NCBI GenBank assembly: GCA_001414485.1
Contig: LLEY01000155.1
Location: 81,931-145,930, forward strand
Length of the DNA: 64,000 bases
Source: Calycina herbarum
Lineage: Eukaryota; Ascomycota; Leotiomycetes; Helotiales; Pezizellaceae
Direction: 5' to 3'
Below, one piece after another: positions 58,571 to 64,000 of the stretch. Numbering within the stretch: the first letter of the stretch is position 1; each line of letters begins with the position of its first letter. The translations under genes were made by a program, and so were the position numbers. The notes below the pieces were generated by a model, which was given only the letters and a program-made list of their open reading frames with translations, was not told where the DNA came from and searched no databases.

Positions 58571-60645
58571 CTAAAACTAAACTTATACTCTCGCTTAGGA
58601 AGGTATACGAATATCCTAAAACTAACGAATGAAAACATATATATTTATCTTATAACAAATCTCTTCGCACGTAGTAATAAGTTATAACGCTTCTCTCTTA
58701 GCTAGCTTAATAAGTAATTAAATAAAGAGCCTCTACTTTTACCTTTACCTTTATCTTTACTACCTACTATTAATACTAGCTCTCGAAAGACTAAGACCTC
58801 TTTCTAAGCTATAGTACTACTACCTCTACCTACTAGTAAGGCTACTACTAGCTCTTCTATAGTAGTAAAGTCTAAGTCACCTTCTTTTCTTATAGTTGAT
58901 AATACTTTATAACAAATCCTTTAGATAATAACCACTCTTATAAATAAGGTCTACTATCTTAAAGTTAATACTAGATCTACCTCTTAAGTAGTAGAAATAT
59001 ACGTACGCTGTAAATATACTTCTATAAAGCTCAAAGCCGAAAAGGCTACCTAGTCTTCTAAGAAGACTAGTAAAGTAGAGAATCTACGTACGTTTATAAT
59101 AGAAGACAACCGGATTATATATAATACCTAGGAGACTGAAATTATAACAAAGCTATATATTAATACCGACTACTTCGAGTTTAAGAAGACAAAGATAAAC
59201 CTAGTATATCGCGCTACTACTAGCTAAGCACGTGATTATATTTACCTAAAATATAAGTTTAATACTAACAACTGATTTACTACTTATAACGAGATACTAG
59301 CTTATCTCTATAATATTATAGTTAGTCTATACGTTTATAACAAAGCTTATAAGAAGTACTAAGAGCTACGAATAGCTTAAGAGACGTTCTACGAGTTTTA
59401 AGCGAAGTTCTAGAAGCTAGTAGACGAGTCTAGAGCTCTAAAGTAAGACAGAATTAACGACCTTTTTAATAAGCTAACTATTAACCTCTAATAAGCTCTT
59501 ATAGTTATTAGACTTTAAGCTAAGAGAGATATAGACCTCTTTTATACTCTTACTAGTAGTGTTAACAACGACCTACGAGATATTATAGAAGAAAAGACTA
59601 GAAAGTATATAAGTAAGTATCTATCTACTATAGCTATAAATACAGCTATAGCTACACGTTCTCTAGAAATTCCTACTCGCGTAGCTAGTATTTACCTCTC
59701 TACTAACACGTGTTATAACTATAGAGAAGTCCGCTATTATATCAAGTCCTGTCTATAGCTAAGAGTCTATAAGAAGGTAGACTTAAGTAAGCTAGAGAAG
59801 GAAAAAGAAGCTAGATCTAAGTTAGAAAACGACTACTTCTAAGAGAAGACTCTACCTTAGGTAAATATAGGATTAATCTCTCTAAGATTAATCTACGGTT
59901 ATTAGTTAGTAGAAAAGCGTTTACTTTACCTAGTATAATAACGATTAATAGATATAGTATATAAACTACTACTCTTAGTAACCTTAGAGTAAATATATTC
60001 TCTTTTATAGACGTCTAATTCGGCTACGATTTAGCGAAGTTCTATAAACTTAAAATAAAAAGACTTCCTATACTTATAAAGATTCGTAGATATAACAGAG
60101 AGATTAGTAGAGAAGCTACTTACTACCTCCTCTCTAATTATATATTAGATAGCTATAAATTCTTTAATATACTTTTTATTCTACTAGACCTAATATTATA
60201 CGACGTTATTCTCAGCTGAAAATTCTTTGAATACTTTTATATTAATATTAATATAACTTATTAAAAGTTACTCTAGCTAGAGAAACTTAAGCCTCACTTC
60301 TCTACTTAGCAGCCTATCTCTCTCTTACGCGAAGCTATTCGTTCTAAGAACTCTACGCTCTTTTACTAGAATTAGACAGACGCTTATAACCTTATAATAG
60401 AAGCGGACGAATTATAGAGACAGAATAGCTAGTCTATTCTAGAACTTAGTATAATAGAATATCTAAAATATATACCTATAATCTGCGAAAGCAACTACTA
60501 GTCTTTTATATAAGTATAATACTAGATTATAAAATAGGAACTCGAGGGATTACCTAAGAAAGTACTTACTCTAGTCTATTAATAAAAGCCTTTTCTAAAG
60601 TAAGAACCTTCTACGATAATTAATATCTCTACTATATCTATAGTA

Positions 60646-61078
60646 ACGTGTATATATAGCGAACCGGCTAAACAAGCGAACCGGTTAACTGAAAACATAT
60701 CTAAAATCGCGATTTTAACATTTTAATATCTCTACGAATTGTTGATTAAAAATTTCAAAATTAAAACTTTGATTTCATTACTATATATATATTTAGAATT
60801 CTAAGTTTTAGACGCTATATGATTTTACTTAGCGATTCGCTTAAAAATACCTCTGTAATCTTATCTTTTTTCTTCTTCTTTTAATAACTTTTTAATATAA
60901 ATTAGCCTCAGTCTTACATTTTATAACTTTTATATTTATATAGTAATGAAATCAAAGTTTTAATTTTGAAATTTTTAATCAACAATTCGTAAAGATATTA
61001 AAATGTCAAAATCGCGATTTTAGATATATTTTCAGTTAGCCGGTTCGCTTGTTTAGCCGGTTCGCTATATATATACGT
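60646..61078. mobile_element. 433-bp foldback MITE with Fot1/pogo ends
   Basis: Its ends ACGTGTATATATAGCGAACC...AACCGGTTAAC match the Fot1 element at 22076 for about 40 bp, with flanking TA (60644-60645, 61079-61080). The inverted repeats extend inward to about 143 bp with only five transition mismatches, so the element can fold into a near-complete hairpin around a short centre. It has no coding capacity and was probably moved in trans by the Fot1 transposase family. It lies in Gypsy-B between protease and RT. Confidence 0.88.
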
Positions 61079-61998
61079 TAGGAATATATTATTATTTACT
61101 TTAGAAAGATAGTAAGATATTTACTACTAGCTTATACGAGATTAATAGTATTATAGCTAGATAAGAAGAGGATTATATAGTAATACTAGAGGTTCTAGAG
61201 AAGTATATAGATTTTATAGATATATTCTTAAAAGAAGCTTTAGATACTCTACTATCTTATTAATATTATAACTATAAAATATAGCTAGAAGAAATAGATA
61301 CTCTTAGATATTCTCTATTATATAAGATATTAACTAAAGAGCTACTTACTACGAAGGAATATATCTTAGATAACCTTTATAAGAGATTTATAGAGTATAG
61401 CTAGTCCTCTTTTACTTCTCTAGTGCTGTTTATTAAGAAGGTAGATAGAAGATTATACTTTTATATCGACTTCTAGAAGCTTAATAACCTTACTTAAAAA
61501 GACTACTATCTACTCTCTCTTATTAATAAAACGCTGGTCTATATTAGTTAAGCTTGTATATTTACGAAACTCGATATCTACTAAGCTTTCTATTATATAT
61601 AAATAGATCCTGATTCTAAAGAACTAACTACTTTCTATATATATTATAAAACGTATAAGTATAAGATTCTACTCTTTAGACTTACGAATAGACTATCTAC
61701 GTACTAGTAGTATATAAACGACGTACTTTTCGACTATTTAGACGATTTCTACTCTACTTACTTAGACGATATTCTTATCTATTCTTTGAATATATTAGAG
61801 TACGAGGAATATATATAAAAAGTCTTCTAGTAACTACGAGATACTAGCTTATAAGTAGATATTAAGAAATACGAATTTAATATTAAGAAGATAAAATACC
61901 TTAGCTTTATTATTAGAACTGATAGTATTAAAGTAGATCTAGAAAAAGTTATAGTAGTCTAGAATTAGTAAGTACTAGATATAGTAAAAGGTGTTTAG

Positions 61999-62239
61999 TA
62001 TAACAGCTCTGGTTATATACACTCGATTCACTTACGTATGAGTTATACTAATCGAGTCACATATAGCTAGCACGTGTAGCTGTTATACCTTACCGAGCTT
62101 TAACCGAAGTCTCGCTTAGTGTATATAAATAGAGACAGAGCGTACTAACTCTCCTCTTCTCTCTTTAGTTTAGTTTTCTTCGAATACAGGTACTATTCTA
62201 TAAGTATCTCTTTTGGTGCATTTGTAGAGAGCCGTTATA
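61999..62239 (+). mobile_element. Solo LTR inside Gypsy-B RT/RNase H
   Basis: 241 bp from TATAACAGCTCTGG to GCCGTTATA, flanked by perfect TTTAG (61994-61998, 62240-62244). It interrupts the RT-RNase H frame between KGV and SFLGF, which rejoins when it is removed. It keeps more GC than its host, so it inserted later. Confidence 0.85.
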
Positions 62240-63417
62240 TTTAGAGCTTCCTAGGCTTTTATAACTTCTACTAGAGATTTATATAGAATTATAGAATTAT
62301 TATAAAACTACTTACACGTCTTATAAAGGACAACGTACTCTTTAACTTCGACAAAAGCTACTAGAATGCTTTTAAGAAGCTGAAGGAATATCTTATAACA
62401 GCTCTAGTCCTTTGCTATTACTCTTTAGAGCTTTCTATAATAATCGAGATAGACGCCTTAGATAGGATAATCGCTAGAATACTATAATAATAGTAAGCAG
62501 ATAGTAAATAGTACTTAGTAGCTTACTTTAGTAAGGTTATATCCTTAGCTAAGTGTAATTATAAAATTTATAATAAAGAGATACTTATAATCGTACGCTC
62601 GCTTATAGAATAGAGACCGGAATTATAAAGCACGTATAAGAAGGTCTATATTTATACTAACTACAAAGTACTTAAGTACTTTATAATAACTAAGCAGCTT
62701 ACTATATATTAAGCTAGATAGGCTAAAGCTTTAGCTAAATACTACTTTATAGTAATATACTATTCTAGAAAGGAGAATAGGAAGATAGACGCTTTAATAC
62801 GAAAAACGGACGAATTATAGACTTAGAAGAAGCTAAAAGAATAATACTAGACTCGTACGCTCTTAACAAAAGAATAGGTTGATATAGAAGTACTTAAAGA
62901 CCTTAAGGTCGAAATAAGCTCTATTACACTAGCCTTAGTCGACGACGATTACTTCTAGAAGTCTCTTACACTCTCTAAACGAATCTATAAAGTAAATAAG
63001 AATACTAAGACACTTTAAGCTTTATAATTATAGGCTAAGAACGACGAAGACTCTCTATATATTTTAGAGGAAGACCTACTACTTTATTAAAGCTACTTAA
63101 TAGTACTAGATATCGATACTTTATAGACAGACCTGATCTATAAAGTATACGACTAAGTACTACTAGCCTACTCTAGACGAGACAAGACCTACTAGATCCT
63201 TTACTCGAGGTATATCTAGCGAAATATAAAGTCTAATATTATATAATATATATATAACTATTACAAATGTTAAAGAGCGGATATACTAAGAGATAAGACC
63301 CCTAGTTATCTATACCTACTTCTAGTCTTATTACGTATATAGTAACACGTAGTAATAGACTTTAAATCCTTCCTAGCTAATAAGCACAGCTTTAACAACG
63401 TGTTCGTAGTTATTAAC

Positions 63418-64000
63418 TGTCGTTTCAGGTGAATACTACTTTGTAGTCATTTCACGTGACCTGGAAAGGGCTATATAAGAAGGACCTACGTAGCTACTTT
63501 GACAAGACAAGACATGAATAATACACCACTTTGAGCACCAGTTTAGGTACCAGTTTTATGACCTCAAGTCATACCAACACTGATCAGTGCTATGATCAGC
63601 ATCACTTGGTTATAAGTTCACTTATACTCACCATAGTTAAGTGTCTTTAGCTAACTGAGCGTTGAGACGTACAATCCTCCAACCCCGTTTGGACTTGATT
63701 GTATAAGCATACCATCCTACGCTTCGTCCTAGGATCTGTATGACGCACAACCTTCAAGACGAATCCACCTCGTATTAAGATTACGGACTTGGAATCGCTT
63801 ACTACTTTGACTCCTTTGCATTAAATTGTAAACTGAGTCTTACAGATTCACTTACATTTACTTGTAACTTGAGTCATCTACACCCCCGATTCACCAAAAA
63901 GAAGTGGAAGGAATCTACACCCCTCGAACCATCAAGAAACTCAACTACGAAAACACCTTATCTCTCTGCTTACGCCAGACCGCGACAACACGTCTTCTCT
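63418..64000 (+). mobile_element. Young Copia retrotransposon, left end only
   Basis: A normal-composition LTR (63418-63579, 162 bp, TGTCGTTTCAGGTG ... CATACCAACA) is followed by leader sequence that matches the internal part of the 49.7-kb Copia (for example CACTTGGTTATAAGTTCACT and the block around 63,640-63,900) without the C-to-T changes. A stretch of about 45 bp present in the older copy (near 49,930) is absent. The element runs off the window; no gag ORF is resolved yet. TTAAC (63413-63417) is the expected left target duplication. It cuts the Gypsy-B integrase. Confidence 0.85.

Larger units (their letters stand above)
58139..63417 (+). mobile_element. Gypsy-B: Ty3/Gypsy element, cut on the right by a Copia insertion
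   Basis: The left LTR (about 58,139-58,667, itself split by a solo LTR) matches 705-1010. Gag follows, with a zinc knuckle TCYNYREVRYYIKSC (about 59,707-59,752; one Cys and the His replaced by Tyr), then protease (GYDLAKFYKL, about 60,020). RT has LYFYIDFQKLNNLTQKDYY, a FDYLDDFYSTYLDDILIYS block (about 61,730-61,790) and SFLGFYNFYWRF-like sequence. RNase H has YFSKVISLAKCNYKIYNKE (about 62,525-62,580), and integrase begins with the H2C2-type region and ends within VFVVIN at 63,410. Two foreign insertions (60646-61078, 61999-62239) lie inside. Heavily mutated. Confidence 0.8.

Noticed and set aside
58388..62239. The two related LTRs as the 5' and 3' LTRs of one Gypsy element
   Set aside because: They differ by a 58-bp length block, each has its own 5-bp duplication, and the Gypsy-B frame continues past the second one.
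13140..63417. Mitochondrial insert, centromere core or AT-rich contaminant
   Set aside because: Transposon and gene remnants with transition-type stops are readable throughout, so RIP explains the composition.

Overview
The window looks like a transposon-rich, probably accessory or subtelomeric, segment of a filamentous ascomycete (Pezizomycotina) genome. Fungal signs are short introns (46-58 nt) with GTRNGY donors and CTAAC-like branch sites, a fungal-specific transcription factor, a DUF3435 gene, an NLR-type PNP_UDP/NACHT/ankyrin gene, and Tad1-like LINE, Fot1/pogo, hAT, PIF/Harbinger, Copia and chromodomain Gypsy elements. Most of the sequence after about 13.1 kb is extremely AT-rich and almost lacks CpA/TpG. 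Reading frames there are recognisable but full of TAG/TAA stops made by C-to-T and G-to-A changes. That is the signature of repeat-induced point mutation (RIP), so nearly every coding region there is a pseudogene.

Layout. 1-13.1 kb is a mostly normal-GC gene block. It holds the 3' end of a transcription factor, a solo LTR, a broken chimera (fragment of an uncharacterised fungal family fused to an aminoglycoside-phosphotransferase-like (APH) pseudogene), an apparently intact three-exon APH-like gene with a solo LTR in its second intron, an intact two-exon member of the uncharacterised family, a non-autonomous hAT-like element, a three-exon secreted protein gene, a gene-poor stretch, and a LINE fragment cut by a second hAT-like element. 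13.3-24.0 kb holds a tandem repeat, a degenerate Gypsy element with an internal deletion, a degenerate hAT with its transposase, and a Tc1/mariner relic split by a complete Fot1/pogo element. 24.2-32.7 kb holds an F-box/LRR-like pseudogene, the start of an alpha/beta-hydrolase (DUF676-like) gene on the minus strand, and divergently a PNP_UDP-NACHT-ankyrin NLR pseudogene whose ankyrin array escaped RIP.

33-64 kb is a stack of nested insertions. The oldest layer is a minus-strand DUF3435 (tyrosine-recombinase-like) gene, split by a solo LTR (5-bp duplication) and by a non-autonomous hAT (8-bp duplication), itself split by a 5.9-kb Gypsy (5-bp duplication). To its right a chromodomain Gypsy is split by a two-gene PIF/Harbinger (TTA duplication) and by a complete Copia (5-bp duplication). 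Next comes a second Gypsy carrying two solo LTRs and a 433-bp MITE with the Fot1 ends, cut at 63,418 by a fresh, un-mutated Copia that runs off the window.

The genes likely to work today are the transcription factor (partial), the APH-like gene, the uncharacterised two-exon gene and the secreted protein. DUF3435, NLR and hydrolase-type genes occurring together recall the cargo of fungal giant mobile elements (Starships), but all copies here are mutated and no element boundary is visible, so that is only a hypothesis.
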